Positions 45,165 to 57,849 of a stretch of DNA of 64,000 bases are shown here, piece after piece; the first letter of the stretch is position 1; each line of letters opens with the position of its first letter. The stretch comes from Peromyscus leucopus (Eukaryota; Chordata; Mammalia; Rodentia; Cricetidae). The notes below the pieces were generated by a model. The model was given only the letters and a program-made list of their open reading frames with translations, ran no database searches and had not been told where the DNA came from. The stretch spans positions 113,632,240 through 113,696,239 of the forward strand of contig NC_051064.1 in the NCBI RefSeq assembly GCF_004664715.2, written 5' to 3'. The position numbers were made by a program, and so were the translations under genes.

Positions 45165-45380
45165 AATAACAGTAATGAACATCTATTGCATGCCAGGTAC
45201 TATGCAAGAAAAATATATTCTCCTGATAATTTAATGAAATAGGCACCCGTTTTATTCCATTTTGAGTGAGGAAGCTTAGAGTTAATACTTAAGTTCTTGT
45301 TGGTAAATATCAGAGCCAGTATTTCTTAGACTTTCTGACTCCAAGGTCTAGGCTCTTTTACACATATCATTACACATTTT
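45165..45380 (+). mobile_element. MIR fossil
   Basis: 'gaacatctattgcatgccag', 'gtactatgcaagaaaaatat', 'agtgaggaagcttagagtta', 'cagagccagtatttcttaga' and 'tctgactccaaggtctagg' are MIR landmarks in order. Confidence 0.65.
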
Positions 45381-45584
45381 TCTTCCCCTCGTATTATTAG
45401 CCATGGATGACTTGGAATAGAAGATTTCAGTTCAGTCTAATAATTGCCAAACGCCCAAAAATATCTAATATCTTCTTGGTATTAAGAGCTCCAGCTCAGA
45501 TTATAGGTCCTGTTTTATCTCATTCTATATCATGAAGGAATTTGGAAATGATGTTGGGAGGTCAGGTGGTCATTAAGTTCCCAT

Positions 45585-45910
45585 GATTGCTAATTTTATG
45601 TGTGAACTTAAGGGGGGCATTGAATACTCATGGTCATACACTATTATGGATGTCTCTCTGAGGATGTTTCAGATAAAACAAACATTTGAATTACTATATT
45701 ACTTAAATGTGAATATCACTAGTTCAACATTTGAGAGCATGACTACTGAATCTATGCCATAGGATTTCTTGTGTCTGCTGATTATCAACTGCAGATTTGG
45801 GATGTTAACATCTGTAGTTGCACATGCCAATTCTTCTTAATACATCTTGAGATACACTTCAGTCTCTGCACACAGCCTACTCCATGTTGGTTCTGCTGCT
45901 CTGTTGAAGG
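45585..45910 (+). mobile_element. ancient eutherian repeat fragment
   Basis: 'gctaattttatgtgtgaact', 'atgtctctctgaggatgttt' and 'atttgaattactatattac' match the start of a common ancient mammalian repeat. Related pieces lie at 22075 (reversed) and 56155. Confidence 0.5.
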
Positions 45911-46850
45911 TACATACACCTCAGATTATAAGATAATGAAATTCAACAGTCTAATGAAAGAAAGGGTAGCACAGGTAATTCTCCTTTGTGGCAGCATTTA
46001 TTCCTAATGGAGTCTTTACATTGACATTTACATGTTGTCTTACCATGTGGACATTTAGTAGCTGTTACCACTGGGAAACTAATTAGCTAAATATTTCATT
46101 TCTTTCCTGAAAATGCTGGTTGCTAGTGAGGATCATCATTATTGCAATTCTGTTGACATTTGGCTTACCTTACCTAAGTTGCAAAAAATTGAAATCAGAA
46201 AGATTGATTCTTTTCAAAATTTTATATTTTATCACAACGCCCCTACAGCTCTAGACATAGATTAATGAATGGAATATGCACAAAGTGATATAAGCTCCCA
46301 TATATGACATTATTCAGATGTCCTGAACTCTGGGAAAAGCATATAAATGATTTATGGAATTGATATTAATCTCTTTCCAGTAAATGCATTACTTCAGTTA
46401 CAGGGGAAATTGATGTTACTTCTCTAATGCCAAATTAATTTCTTTCTTGCTGGATCAGCATTGTAAATGGAATTAGATATTAACCTTTCATACATCTAAA
46501 TAGGCTAGAATATGGGAGCAATTTTATAAAATTTGGATCCTGGCTCCTGATAGAAGGATGTATATGTTTTCTTTGTAGTGTCTTTTTTCCCCTGAGATTG
46601 GTAGATCCAAGAATACTGTATCATATTTAAATCTATCTTAATATCATCTAGAAATAGAATAATTATAATTGGAATTGAATATTTAACACAGGACTATAAA
46701 TAACCATATTGCAAATGAGAATTATATGTTATGAAAGTCCTTCAAAATTCTAGAGAACAAGACTTTCAAGAAAAATTATACACTGCCTTTTGGAATTCTT
46801 AGCTACTAACAAACTATTATTATTTAAGACAAATTTAAATTTAATTATAT
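45911..46850. other. AGBL4: intronic DNA without recognised features
   Basis: No gene or clear repeat. Confidence 0.5.
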
Positions 46851-46854
46851 GTTA

Positions 46855-47545
46855 ATCATTTCTTTCCCTCAAGTCCTTCCAAATCTATCCCCCTTTTACC
46901 AAGCCAATTTTTATATTTTTTTCTTAGAAAACAAAACCCCAATGCAAAACAACCCACACCCAAACTAAGAAAACAAAGTAAAACACCACTGAAAAAGAAA
47001 ACAAAACAAAGAAAAAAAGAAAGAAAGAAAAAATCCACCACCAAACTGTAATCAAATAAAAGTACACACACAAAAAACTGTGGAATCTATTATATGTTAG
47101 TCAACTACTTCTGAACATGAGGCCTGACCTGGAGTGGTTGTCATTTCTTTGAAGAAAACTGACTTTCTTCTCATAGGAGGTATACATGATAATTCAATTG
47201 TTAACTTTTGCCCTAAATGCTAGGTTTTCATAATTCATTCTTTCATTAATTTAAAAAATTACAAAATAAAATATAATTAAACAAATACTATCACATTGAA
47301 GTTGTACATAAACCAGTGGAGGAAAAGAGCCCAACAGAAGGCATAAGAATCAGAGACCCACTCATTCACACATTCAGAATCCCATAAAAACACTACTCTG
47401 GAAGTCATAATATATACATAAAGGGCCTTGTGCAGAACCAATGAAAGCCCTGTGTATGCTGCTTTAGACTTTGTGAGGTAATATGAGTTTTTCTTATGTT
47501 GATTTAGAGGGCCTATATTCTTAACTGAGGTGTAATGCATAAATG
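46855..47545 (-). mobile_element. L1 3' UTR fragment
   Basis: A reversed L1 tail with an A-rich 'gaaaaaaagaaagaaagaaa' run at about 47010-47030, 'gttagtcaactacttctgaa', 'tgacctggagtggttg', and a 47290-47520 part paralogous to 6020-6240. Confidence 0.65.
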
Positions 47546-48765
47546 TACTGGAAACTTATTAGGTTGCCTCTTTTTCCTTCTCTATATCCTTGGACCTGAT
47601 GTTTTAACTTAGTTTCTCAGTACGTGTTCTTTCAGTAGTGTATTCCCTGCCTATCTGACAGTCTTTTAAAGGTCTTTAGTTTCTATTTCAAGCTTGCTAT
47701 GGCATTCATTTGCTTTGGGTCTGACTTTGACTTGCTTAACACAATCAAAAATCTAAGTCTTGTATTGTAGTTCCAAATTATCAAAAGGGAATTTTGATTT
47801 GCCCACTTTGAGTCTGGTTAACTGTGGCCAGAAAAAGACTGCCTTTTCTGGGATGTGGTTTGGACAAATTATCTGTGAACAAATTGTGAATTGGTGGAAA
47901 TGACAGACACTTCTTACATAGTCGCGGGGACCTACAATATGTGATGGCTTTTCTAGCTAAAGAAATTTAAGACTTCAGTGGAGCAGCCCCTACCTCTTTC
48001 CTTCTTAGTTTCTAGAATTTAGATGTACTACCAGTAGGTCTTGGCTTCATTTCAATCTGTCTCATACCTAAACCATTCTTGACTAAATGAATAATGTCTG
48101 TGAACAGTGGCAGAGCTGCTGATAACCAGCACTATTATTTGATGTCCACAAGTCTTACCTTATAGACTAATTTTACAAGCTGTGGAATTTCCTATATTAT
48201 GGTTTGTAGAACTAGAATTCTTGTTGATACCTCCTTCTTGAGCTGAAGTCTTCTTATTCATCCAGCTTAGTAGCCTAGCATTTGTATCTTTGTAAGCCTG
48301 GTTTATTGTCTGAAACTTTGGCCCTTATATAAGAATCTGGACTGATAATTCTAGTTTCATCAGTTCTCTATCCAAGTCAATTTTTCATTGTGTAAGATCT
48401 AGATGTGAATAGATTTATCCTTATAGACCACCAAGTGGAAAGGTTTGTATTATTGTATCTTTTGACATCTTTCATGTCAAAAATGATATCTGAGCAAACT
48501 ATGCTTTGCTCTGTATGTATAGTCAGTTCACCTGTTTGTTGTTGCTGGGGCCATTCTCCCATGACAACATATTTGAAGCATTCTTAATTTGACTCAGGTT
48601 AAGCATGATTTGATACAACTTAGATATGCCCTTTGCTTAAGAAAAGATAATTTTCAATATTTCCACACAACTTGCTTGCATTATCCCCTATTCTAGATAC
48701 ATGAGTAGCATTTTTTAATGTTTTATCCACATATTTCTCCATTATTATGGCTTGAAGGTATCTTT
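47546..48765. other. AGBL4: intronic DNA without recognised features
   Basis: No gene seen. Parts may be further L1 untranslated sequence. Confidence 0.45.
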
Positions 48766-48769
48766 GGGA

Positions 48770-49025
48770 TTGGAAGAAGAAAATATTTATTTGATATGGT
48801 CTTTGCTTTCAAGAATGCTTATAGACTAGTTAAGGTTCACCACAATCAGAAAACCATACAAGGCAAAGTGTGAAAGTCTAATTCTCATTAACTTCTCACT
48901 TCTTGTAGGTGTTTCATGTTCTCTGCTAGATGATGGTGTCTCAAAAGTAACTAAGATAGGACCTTTGCTGTGAGGGAGCTCACATTCTGATGGTAGATAA
49001 TAAGTAAACACAAAAAGCTACAGAC
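48770..49025 (+). mobile_element. L2 fossil
   Basis: 'atatggtctttgctttcaag' with 'cttatagactagtta', and 'gacctttgctgtgagggagc' with 'tcacattctgatggtaga', both follow the L2 block 'gtccctgccctcaaggagctcacagtctag'. Confidence 0.5.
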
Positions 49026-49164
49026 ACTGATCAAGTGTAAGTTACTGACATCATCTTTCATCTATTAAATATACTGTACATATTTATGACCCCATGACCT
49101 TTGCACTTTGGTCCAGAACACCACCCATTTTATCTAGGTGTGTTCAAATGTATTCATTCATTAA

Positions 49165-49370
49165 TAAAAGTTTCATCTTTTTATTTATGTTTTTCTGTGT
49201 GTTTATTTGTGTGACTCTGTGTGGATATGAGCACATGAGTGGAGGTGCACAGGGAGACTAGAGAACAGCATCAAATCCCCTGGAGCTGAAGTTAGAGGCA
49301 GTTTGCGGTGTCTGACATGGATACCGCGTTCTAAATTCAGGTCCTCTGTAGGACTGATATAGCATGGCAT
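49165..49370 (-). mobile_element. B3/B2-related SINE
   Basis: Reversed SINE: 'ggtgcacagggagactagag', 'catcaaatcccctggagctg', 'aagttagaggcagtttg', 'ctaaattcaggtcctctg'. Confidence 0.7.
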
Positions 49371-50271
49371 AGAGTATCTTAAATGTCAATGTTGATCAAT
49401 ATTTTAATTGTATAATTATCAATGCTGAGAATGCTGCTTTGCATAAACAGCACAAGATAGTAGAACAGTGTGTAGAAATGATTAGCAATCCTTTCTTAAT
49501 CTCAAGTCAGATTCATTGAATGACTTTTATAAAGTTTAAGTCATAAAATCAGATTTAAAAATCAAACATTAAAACACAAGACATACCAAAATTATACTAA
49601 TTTTATTTTCTCTGAGGAATGAAGGCAGGGAAGTCATTGTGTTTTCACAAGAACAGATAATTTTGTATGTATAGTATAAACACTACAATTCATAACATAC
49701 AATAATTGATTATCTGAACTGAGGTGTTTCATGCATGGTTTATGGGCATTGCACAGTGACAGCATGTGCAATGCAAAGTGAGCAAGCTGTCTGTTTACCA
49801 CCAAAGCTCCAGTGAAGTTGTGTGATACAACATAGGGCAGAAACATTTAGTTCATTACACATTTGAATGCAATTTTAACTTTATATTGTCCTGTGTCTAG
49901 AACTCTTTTACTGTTATTGTATCCTTTGTAACCCACACTTTCAGACATGCAACTACACATGGTCTTCTAACTTAAATATGAAACTGAGGCCTAGAGGATT
50001 ATGAAATAGAACTTATAAACTTGTGAGGCCAAACAGATCTTCTCTCTTGTTAAGTCAATCTATCTCAGGTCTTTGTTTCAGAAAGTAGAAAAGTGAATAA
50101 GAGAAGGAGGGAGAGAAGGAATGGTCTTTCTTTGAATATATAAGTTACACTTTTTCATTAATAAAATTTTAATTAAAATATTACTTTGTCATTTTCTCCC
50201 TTACCTTTCTTCCCTTCAACTGCCCCCATATTTCTTTCTTTCTAAAATTCATGGTCTCCTTTTCTTTAATT
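49371..50271. other. AGBL4: intronic DNA, faint MIR-like piece
   Basis: No gene. 'atgaaactgaggcctagagg' near 49979 resembles the MIR 'gaaactgaggcacagag' block; little else remains. Confidence 0.45.
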
Positions 50272-50277
50272 ATCATT

Positions 50278-50629
50278 TGTAGCTGGAGTTTTTTCTCCAG
50301 GTCCCACCAAGCCCCAGCAGTCTGACAGCCCACTTAGAAAATAAACACACAGATGCTTATATTATTTAAACTATTTGGCCTAATGGCTCAGGCTTCTAGC
50401 TATCTAATTCTTACATCTTAAACTAATCCATTTCTATAAATCTATACCTTGCCACGCGGCTCGTGGCTTACTGGCATCTTCACATGCTGCTTATCCTGGA
50501 GGCAGCTGGCAGTGTCTCCCTCTCTCAGCCTTCCACTTTCCAGAATTCTCCTCTCTCCTTTTCCCACCTACTTCCTGACTGGCCACTGGCCAGTCAGTGT
50601 TTTATTTATACAGAATGATATCCACAGCA
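50278..50629 (-). mobile_element. solo mys-like LTR with perfect TSD
   Basis: Runs 'tgtagctggag' to 'atatccacagca', with 'atcatt' on both sides (50272-50277, 50630-50635). The clean duplication and lack of internal sequence indicate LTR-LTR recombination after insertion. Somewhat diverged from the 36715 and 40807 copies. Confidence 0.93.
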
Positions 50630-50769
50630 ATCATTGCTACATATACGTATAAATACAACTTTCTGAGTCCATTTAATGTAGTTTGTATGTATATGCTTTC
50701 ATAGCTGACCAGTTGATATTGCATAACCAACTAGGCAGCTCATCCCAGGGGAAGACTAATTCTCTCTTA

Positions 50770-53300
50770 TAAATGGACGTTTCCTGTCCTGCCCACTTGT
50801 TCACAAATACCTGGTGGCCTCCTCTCAAATTACCACACAGAGGCTTGGCCTCAAGCTTAGGCTTGTTACTAGCTATCTTTTACACTTAAATTAATCCATA
50901 ATTCTTATATATGTTTAGCCACATGGCTTGGTACCTTTTCTCAGTCCAGCATTCTCATCTTGTTTCTCTGTGTTTGCTAGCATCTCTCTGACTCTGCCCT
51001 TCCTCTTCCCAGAATTTTCCTAGTCTTGTGCTCAATTTCTTTCTGCCCAGTTATTGTCCAGTCAGCTTTTTATTAACACACAAGAGTAATACATACTTAC
51101 AGTGTACAGAAGGATTGTTCCACAACATTTCTCCTTTTTTGTCTACTTAAAAAGGAAGATTTTAAACTTAATATAGTAAAACTATATACAACAAAACAGT
51201 TATTAAGTAAGAATTAGAGTAACAATATCTAATCCATTTGCATTTGGTGAAATTTGAGAAATTACTTAAATATCTATTTTATCTTGATGAGTGTAAAGTT
51301 TTGTATCTAATTTACTTTCTATTATAACTAAGGAAAACTATAATTCTAACTATTTAGTCTTCAACTCCATCAAAGACCCCAGAAGGGTCAAATGTTCTCT
51401 AATGACAGGGACAATGAGCCTGTCCAGACAATCACCCAAAGTTCCTCTGCAACATTGGGGCATCCAATTCTGGCCTACTGGCCTAGCATATCTGACAGAC
51501 TTTCCTGTGAAGCAGGGTGTTTGAAAGACTATCCCATCTTTTCTTGGCAAGGTTTGACAGTCATTTTCTTTTGTGTCCTGCTTGTCCAATTTGGACAGCA
51601 TACTGTCAGCAGTTGAGGCAAGGGCAATTTCCTGCCCAGTGGCTAAATTCTGCCACAAAGATAGTAAACTCCATATGGAGTTTCTTGGATGCCCATCATC
51701 TTCTCTGAAGTAGATTGGTGCTGCCAGGAGCAGACATTTCTCACTGTCATAAAAAAGAACCTTATGTTATTAAAACATTGTAAGTGCCATATTCTATAGA
51801 TCTCTAAAGTGTTTGAAGACCACCTGTCTATCTAAAATATATTTGTTTGACCTTGAAAACATATCTAACATGACCACAAGTTTGATTGTAATAGGTGACT
51901 AACTACTAACGTTCATTTATTTATTATCCTAAATAGTTTGCAATAATAACTTTCAAGGACTAGAAATTTAAATTACATTGTTAAATTGCTATACATTTAA
52001 TACCTTAAACAAGAGTAGAAATGTATGTGCAGTATGTTCTAACAAAAATAACCTTAAATTTGTATCAATACACAAAAATATTTTAAACAAAAGGAAGAAT
52101 ATACATACAGTACAACAAAATTAACTTTAAATTTGTATCAATAAACCAAAATCCATACTAAGGTAAAATATGTAAGATTAATAGTTGTTATTTGGATTAA
52201 AGTAGATTCAATAATATACCCTTTTATCTTATCACTTTTATATCCCCCTTTTTCTTTTCAGAACAAGATCCCTAAATCTAATCTTCTTTGCTTAGCTTTT
52301 TTCCTGGCCATTATCCATAACAACTTATAACCAACCCCCCTAAAATGATAATAAATATCTATAACCCATTTTTGGGGGGAATGTGCACATAGTTTTCTAT
52401 ATTACTTCCTGATGATTGTGGGCACTGGTAATCTTTGGGGGACCCTGAGAAAATTCAGGATTATGGTCAAGTCCTGACTGAAGGGTTCTGTGAGGCTAGA
52501 TCATCTGAGTTAGCAGCCTTGAAGCCATTCTGGATGCAGAACTCAGAGGAAACTGCAACAGTGGCACTCTGAAATGTTGGATCATCTGGGCCATCCATTC
52601 CCATCAGAGATTTTTCAGGGGATCTTCTTTGATCAAACCTGATTTTTCTTAACCTAGAATAAATCCACAGTCTCCCATTTCCCGTGGAAACAAGAACATA
52701 CTCTCCCCAAAGTAACTTGTCTTTTGACTTAAATTTTGAAGTTAAGAGTTACTAGCTAAATCTTATATTTAAATTAACCCGTATTTCTATTTATTCTTTG
52801 CCATGTGGTGGTATTTTTTTTTTTTTTTTCGAGACAAGGTTTCTCTGTGTAGCTTTTGCACCTTTCCTGGAACTTGCTTTGGAGACCAGGATGGCCTCAA
52901 ACTCACAGAGATCTGCCTGCCTCTGCCTCCCGAGTGCTGGGATTAAAGGCATGTGCCACCACTGCCTGGCCATGGTGGTATCTTTATTAGCATGACATAT
53001 TCATCTCCTGTTCCCTCTACATCTGGCTAGCAGTGACTCAGACTCCACCCTTCTCCTTCCTGTCATCCTTAGTTTGGTTGCCTTGCCTATAATTCCTGCC
53101 TGGCTTCTGGCTCTTCTTTATAGTATATGAGAGGATTATCCCACAGGTTTTTACCGCTTTTGTCTAATTAAAAAGGAAGGTTTTAACTTTAACATGGTAA
53201 GATTATGTACAACACAAACACTATCAGCCAACCAGCTTTTTGTTAGTAAATGAGAGTAATACATATTCATAATGTAGAAAAGGATTGTTCCCCAGCACTC
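50770..53300 (-). mobile_element. older mys-like relatives, rearranged
   Basis: In minus orientation: a 3' LTR at about 50770-51127 ending at 'gttccacaaca' on the + strand, then an internal region 51128-52750 homologous to 41171-42740 at clearly lower identity (shared 'ttggatcatctgggcca', 'aataaatccacag'). A second LTR fragment follows at 52757-53145, broken by a B1, with its own polypurine-side sequence (53146-53220), and a final LTR end at 53220-53298. This is at least one old element plus pieces of another. No viral gene is preserved. Confidence 0.8.
52813..52970 (-). mobile_element. B1 SINE in the older mys-like LTR
   Basis: Poly-T, 'cgagacaaggtttctctgtg', 'tttcctggaacttgctttgg', 'tgctgggattaaaggcatgt', 'gccaccactgcctggc'. 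Flanks share 'catg.ggtggta', consistent with a short target duplication. Confidence 0.93.
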
Positions 53301-53329
53301 TCTCTTTCAGCAGTCATTAATTGCTTATA

Positions 53330-53905
53330 GTTCTTAGTTTAGAGGTGTAGGTCCTGTGAGGTTTCCCCCTCCTGCATTGGCATGCCTGTTGGTGTTATCA
53401 TTTAGGCCTTATTTAAGAAAATGTATTGCTGAGGTATCATGAGTGTAGCTTCGCTTCCATTACTAGGACTTTCTGGTCCTCAGTCTTTTACAGTTTCTCT
53501 GCCAACACTTCTGAGCTGTTCCCTGAGGCTTGGGTGCAGAACTTGTGGATTGTGGATATACCTCTTGGGGCTAGGCACCCTACAGTCAACCATTCTCTGT
53601 GCTTTGACCAATTGTGGTTTTCTGTAATGGTCTTCATCTGTTACAAGGAGAAGCTTCTTTGATGTGGGTTGAGAGTTATTATTATCTGTGGAAATGAGGA
53701 TAAATATTTAGAATGCAGTTAGGAATTATGCCAGTCTAGACAGTTCTCTTTTAAGATCCATAACCTCACATATTTTTGAGATTTCTTGGGTGCAGCTTTC
53801 CTGTCACACATAGAAGACAGTATTTCTCAGCAGACATCCTTGTCCTCTGGCTTTATGCCCTCTCTTCCATGATATTCACTGAGAAAATAAATTCATTAAT
53901 TCCTT
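53330..53905 (-). mobile_element. L1 3' UTR fragment
   Basis: 'gtaggtcctgtgaggtttcc', 'gagctgttccctgaggcttg', 'accaattgtggttttctgta' and 'ggtcttcatctgttac' follow the reversed L1 3' UTR, partly paralogous to 24570-24900. Confidence 0.55.
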
Positions 53906-53919
53906 GGGAATTTTGCACA

Positions 53920-54235
53920 TTTTTTATTAATTAAAATTTTTATTTATTTTACATCCCAATTGCAATTTCCCCTCCTTTCTCTCCTCCTGTTCCCTTCTTC
54001 CTGCCTTTCCTCTGCCCTACCCCCATCCATTCCTCCTCTGCTTCTGTTCAGAAAGGGGCAGGCCTCCCATGGGTGTCAACAAAGCATGGCATATCAAATT
54101 GAGGTAGGACTAAGCTCCTCCCCTTGTGTTAAGACTGGGTGAGGCAACCCAGTATGGGGAATAGGTTCCCATAAGCTAGCTCAAGCATTAATGCACATTG
54201 TGTTTTGATTTATTTACATACAGGTCCCATCCAGT
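53920..54235 (-). mobile_element. L1 3' end fragment
   Basis: 'tttattttacatcccaattg', 'gaaaggggcaggcctcccat', 'caaagcatggcatatcaaat', 'caggtcccatccagtaga'. Paralogous to 2995-3235. Confidence 0.7.
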
Positions 54236-54239
54236 AGAC

Positions 54240-54350
54240 TTTGAGCCACTAGTAGTTAAGGAATATCTTCTGAATGTTCTTTCCTATAGTGTACTTCAGT
54301 ATAGTATCTGGTACTTAGTGGCTCTGCAGTAAACATTTGTGTAATTAATA
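54240..54350 (+). mobile_element. L2 3' end fossil
   Basis: 'cagtatagtatctggtactt', 'agtggctctgcagtaaacat', 'ttgtgtaattaa' match the L2 terminal block. Confidence 0.5.
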
Positions 54351-55180
54351 AACTTAAAATTATTGAGATGAAGACTAGAAAATAAACCTTGACATGTGAA
54401 ACCAGGAGAGGCAGAAACACTGGTTTGTAACAGGTCATTTACATAATACTGTGCTGGTCAATAGAGATTAAAAGTCTTAAAATGATCAGGTTATATCTTG
54501 TCTTAACATTCATATTCATAGATTATATGACAGTTAAAAAAAACCCGAGTGAATGTGTACTTTCGTGTCAGTGTTATTTAGATAGGAAGAATGTAGAAGA
54601 CTGTATCTTCATCTATTTTGATGCATATTTATGTGTATATTTCTTGATTTGAATGTTTTACAATGCATCCAATCTGCTGTGTCCAAATGTACATGTCCAT
54701 ATATAACTACTGCCTTTGACTCCCATGCCTAACAGCCCAGAGTCTACAACCTAAAGGTAGCTAGTTCAAATGAATTGCCATGGAAATTTTTTCCTGTTTG
54801 CTCTTGGAGGCACTACTATGTTCAAACAATTAGAGATTTGCAATTGTAGTTATGAATATTTTGTGTGTAGCAATTTTTCCACTAGTCCATATGGAAATAG
54901 TTGTTTTATCAGCAACATAACATATATACTTCTTAATTATCTGTGTCCATAGCTTGTTTTTCTTAATTTAAATATTTCTCATTGACCCTTAATTCATGCA
55001 CTCAACAAATATTCATTGATCATTTATTATGACTAATCTGTTCAAGGTTTAAATACTTAGTAACTTAACAAAACCAAAATATTTTGAGTGTGTACTTTTT
55101 TGTTAATGCTGTGGCATTTAACACTGTGAGGCTTTCTGGAACAGGGAAAGACAATGTACTTTGGATTTGGTTTATTTTTT
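54351..55180. other. AGBL4: intronic DNA without recognised features
   Basis: No gene or clear repeat. Confidence 0.5.
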
Positions 55181-55189
55181 ACTTTGGCC

Positions 55190-55625
55190 ATTTTTTTGTT
55201 TTAATTTTATTAATTCTGTATCTGACTTATTTTACTTAACAGAATGATCTATGTTACATACATGTTGCTAGAATGACAAGATATTTATTTGTGTGTGTGG
55301 CTGTCTGCTATTTCCTTGTGTAAATATAACATATTTTCTTTATTGAATCTAAGGTAGCAGTTCTCAACCTGTGGGTCGTGACCACTTTGGGGTTACTATC
55401 AGATATTCTGCATATGAGATATTTACATTACAATTCACAACAGTAGCAAAATTACAGTTACAAGACAGCAGTGAAATAATTGTATGGATGGTGGTCACTA
55501 CAACATGAGGAAATATAAGGATCAAAGATTGAGGACCACTGATCTGAGGGATCCTGGGTTGATGTCATATTTTGACTATTATAAATAGTATTTCAATAAA
55601 TGTGGGCAAATATCACTAGTTTTCA
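55190..55625 (-). mobile_element. ancient L1 fragment split by a hAT element
   Basis: 'ttattttacttaacagaatg', 'atgttgctagaatgacaaga', 'acatattttctttattgaat' before, and 'gatgtcatattttgactatt', 'ataaatagtatttcaataaa' after the insertion match the reversed ORF2/3' UTR order of old L1s. Confidence 0.6.
55355..55541 (+). mobile_element. short non-autonomous hAT-type DNA transposon
   Basis: Ends are imperfect inverted repeats: 'tagcagttctcaacctgtgg' left and 'gattgaggaccactg' right. Eight-base duplications 'atctaagg' (55347-55354) and 'atctgagg' (55542-55549) differ at one base, as expected for hAT. The middle 'tatcagatattctgcatatg' and 'gtagcaaaattacagttaca' belong to a common mammalian Charlie-type family. 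No transposase. Confidence 0.8.
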
Positions 55626-55639
55626 TTTATTTTAACAAA

Positions 55640-56150
55640 TCAACATTATAAATGAATATACAGACTGAGAACTTTAGGGAGGTGAAGGACATAAATTACA
55701 TAGCTGCCTCAAAAACACAAATCACTTGTAGGAAAAAAACAGTTTAGGCTGTGGTACTCAATAAAAATACTCTTTCACGTCCCCTTTCTAAGCTAGATAA
55801 TTTCCACATTCTAGGGTATCAAATGAAACCTGTGAGTTTTCTCAGATTGTATTAGACACTATATGAATAAATAAACAAACAGATACACACATTTTAATCT
55901 TTCAGGTGTAAAGTTGTATAACTTGTGCTTTTTATGTAAAATATATTCAAATATTTAAAGTAAAACAAATAAATGTTAAAATATTTAAAAATACATAAAA
56001 ATATATTTTAAATATATTTTACATCAAATACTAAACCACTAAGAAGAGAACTACTCTTTGGCATGCTTTTGTTTTCCTTGGTATAGTAGAGTGACTACTA
56101 AGTGCAACAATATAAGATACATTTCAAAATGAGGATTAACTAAGGGCAGG
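55640..56150. other. AGBL4: intronic DNA, very AT-rich
   Basis: Includes an 'aaatattt'/'aaatatatttt' run at 55940-56030; no gene. Confidence 0.5.
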
Positions 56151-56154
56151 AGAT

Positions 56155-56420
56155 CTGCCTTAATTAACATGGACAGCACCATTCCATCAGTTGAAGGAGG
56201 AGCAGGTGGATTAAAAGGAAAAATATGGAGACAGTATTAGAGTCCATGCATTCTCTCTCAACTTTCTGACCACCATAGGTGAGCTGCTCTGTTCTGCCCT
56301 CCAGCCAAGAGGAACTGAAACTTCTGAAATACTGAACCAATGTAAATCTTGAATCCTTTAAGTTACTTGTCAGTTATATTGTCACAGAAAAAGGACCAGA
56401 TAAGACACATAAATACTTAA
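56155..56420 (+). mobile_element. ancient eutherian repeat fragment
   Basis: 'taattaacatggacagcacc', 'attccatcagttgaaggagg', 'attaaaaggaaaaatatgg' match the middle of a widespread ancient repeat, probably the family seen at 22075 and 45585. Confidence 0.4.
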
Positions 56421-56549
56421 TAAGAAATCTACCTTCTTAATAAATTTTAAGGTAACAATCTTGTTGGCTACAGATAGGCTGTATAGTAGAATATTATTGA
56501 CTTTGTCAATAAACTATTTGGTTAGATGTATTTTTATTTTTAAAATTTT

Positions 56550-57010
56550 CTTTTATCATTTCCCTTTTTTTGAGTTTATGATATAATTTCATCATTTTCT
56601 CAGTCCCTTTCCTTCCTCCAAACGCTACCATATACCCCTCCTTGCTTTCAAATTTATAGCCTCATTTTTCATTAATTGTTATATACATGTATGTATGTAT
56701 CTGTCTCTAAATCCATAAGTATAACCTGTTCAGTCTATATAATCCTGTCTGAATGAATGTTTTCCAACTGACCATTTGGAAAAAGATAACCTGTTGGTGT
56801 GCTTCTGTTTTTTTTCCTCCCTCACCATTTCTTAGTTGTTTGTAATTCTTTGTGTAAGGTTAAGGCTCTGTGGACTTTTCTCCATTCACTTTGACATATC
56901 TATTGTTTTGTCCTTGTTTGCTCATGTTTAGACAGTCATGTTGCTGAAACTATGGAGTTTGCTGTGAAATTTTGTCTCCTAAGAATGTTAGGAGTAATAT
57001 TTTTAGAAAA
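56550..57010 (-). mobile_element. L1 3' UTR fragment
   Basis: 'ctcctccaaacgctaccata'-type C/T-rich start, 'ataacctgttcagtctatat', 'tctgaatgaatgttttccaa', 'aattctttgtgtaaggttaa'. Paralogous to 23230-23500 and 24590. Confidence 0.6.
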
Positions 57011-57840
57011 AATGCATACCCTTGTTGTTAGGCAAAGTGCAGTGAAGTTTCATTTGTACTGAGATTTACATACCTGTCATTTCATGATGCTATTGTAACA
57101 GTTCTATCAATTAGTTCTGAAACTATATTTCCATAGTCCTGTGTTGTCTGAGATCATTTATTATTCTAACAGTGTCATTGGCTACTATTAAGAAATTACT
57201 TTTAGTATTCTTCCTGGGTAATTTAAACTTTATTGTGATAAAAATATAGTGCTCAATAATAGTATTCTGTTGGTAGCATAAAACTTCATATTTATACTGA
57301 TTGATTCTCTTCAATTGCTTAACCACCTACGAAGTTCAGATTTTTCCCTGTTAATTTTGCTTTAGAATTTTTATTTCTGAATGCAAACAGGGAACAAACC
57401 ATATATTATCACTGCATGTTTTTTCAGATACTAGTGGGAGCTTCAGAATCTATAACAATGAAATAATATGGATGTAAATTGCCATAATATACAATAGGCT
57501 TTCATATCCTAGCAATCTCCAATAGCTTGCTTACTTGGCTCATACTCATGTGCAAATTATCTGCATACTACAATGTTAGAAATACAAATTTGCTTCTTCA
57601 CATTAGGGCCAGTTGTTTTTATTTATTTATTTATTTTATTTCTTGATAAACTGAACGTGCTCTTTTCTGATATTTATCGCGTGCATTTAGGGATACTAAG
57701 TTGTTTACTTTTTACAAGGTAAATGAGATTCTTTATGTATGTATGTATGTAAGTGTATATGCATGTGTTTATATGTATGTTTGTGTGTGCAAATATATTT
57801 GTCTCTCTGTTTCTTTTAGTGTGTATGTAGGCCAGAGAAA
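57011..57840. other. AGBL4: intronic DNA with short simple repeats
   Basis: No gene. A (TTTA)n run lies at 57618-57645 and a (TATG)n run at about 57737-57785. Confidence 0.6.
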
Positions 57841-57849
57841 AACCTCATT

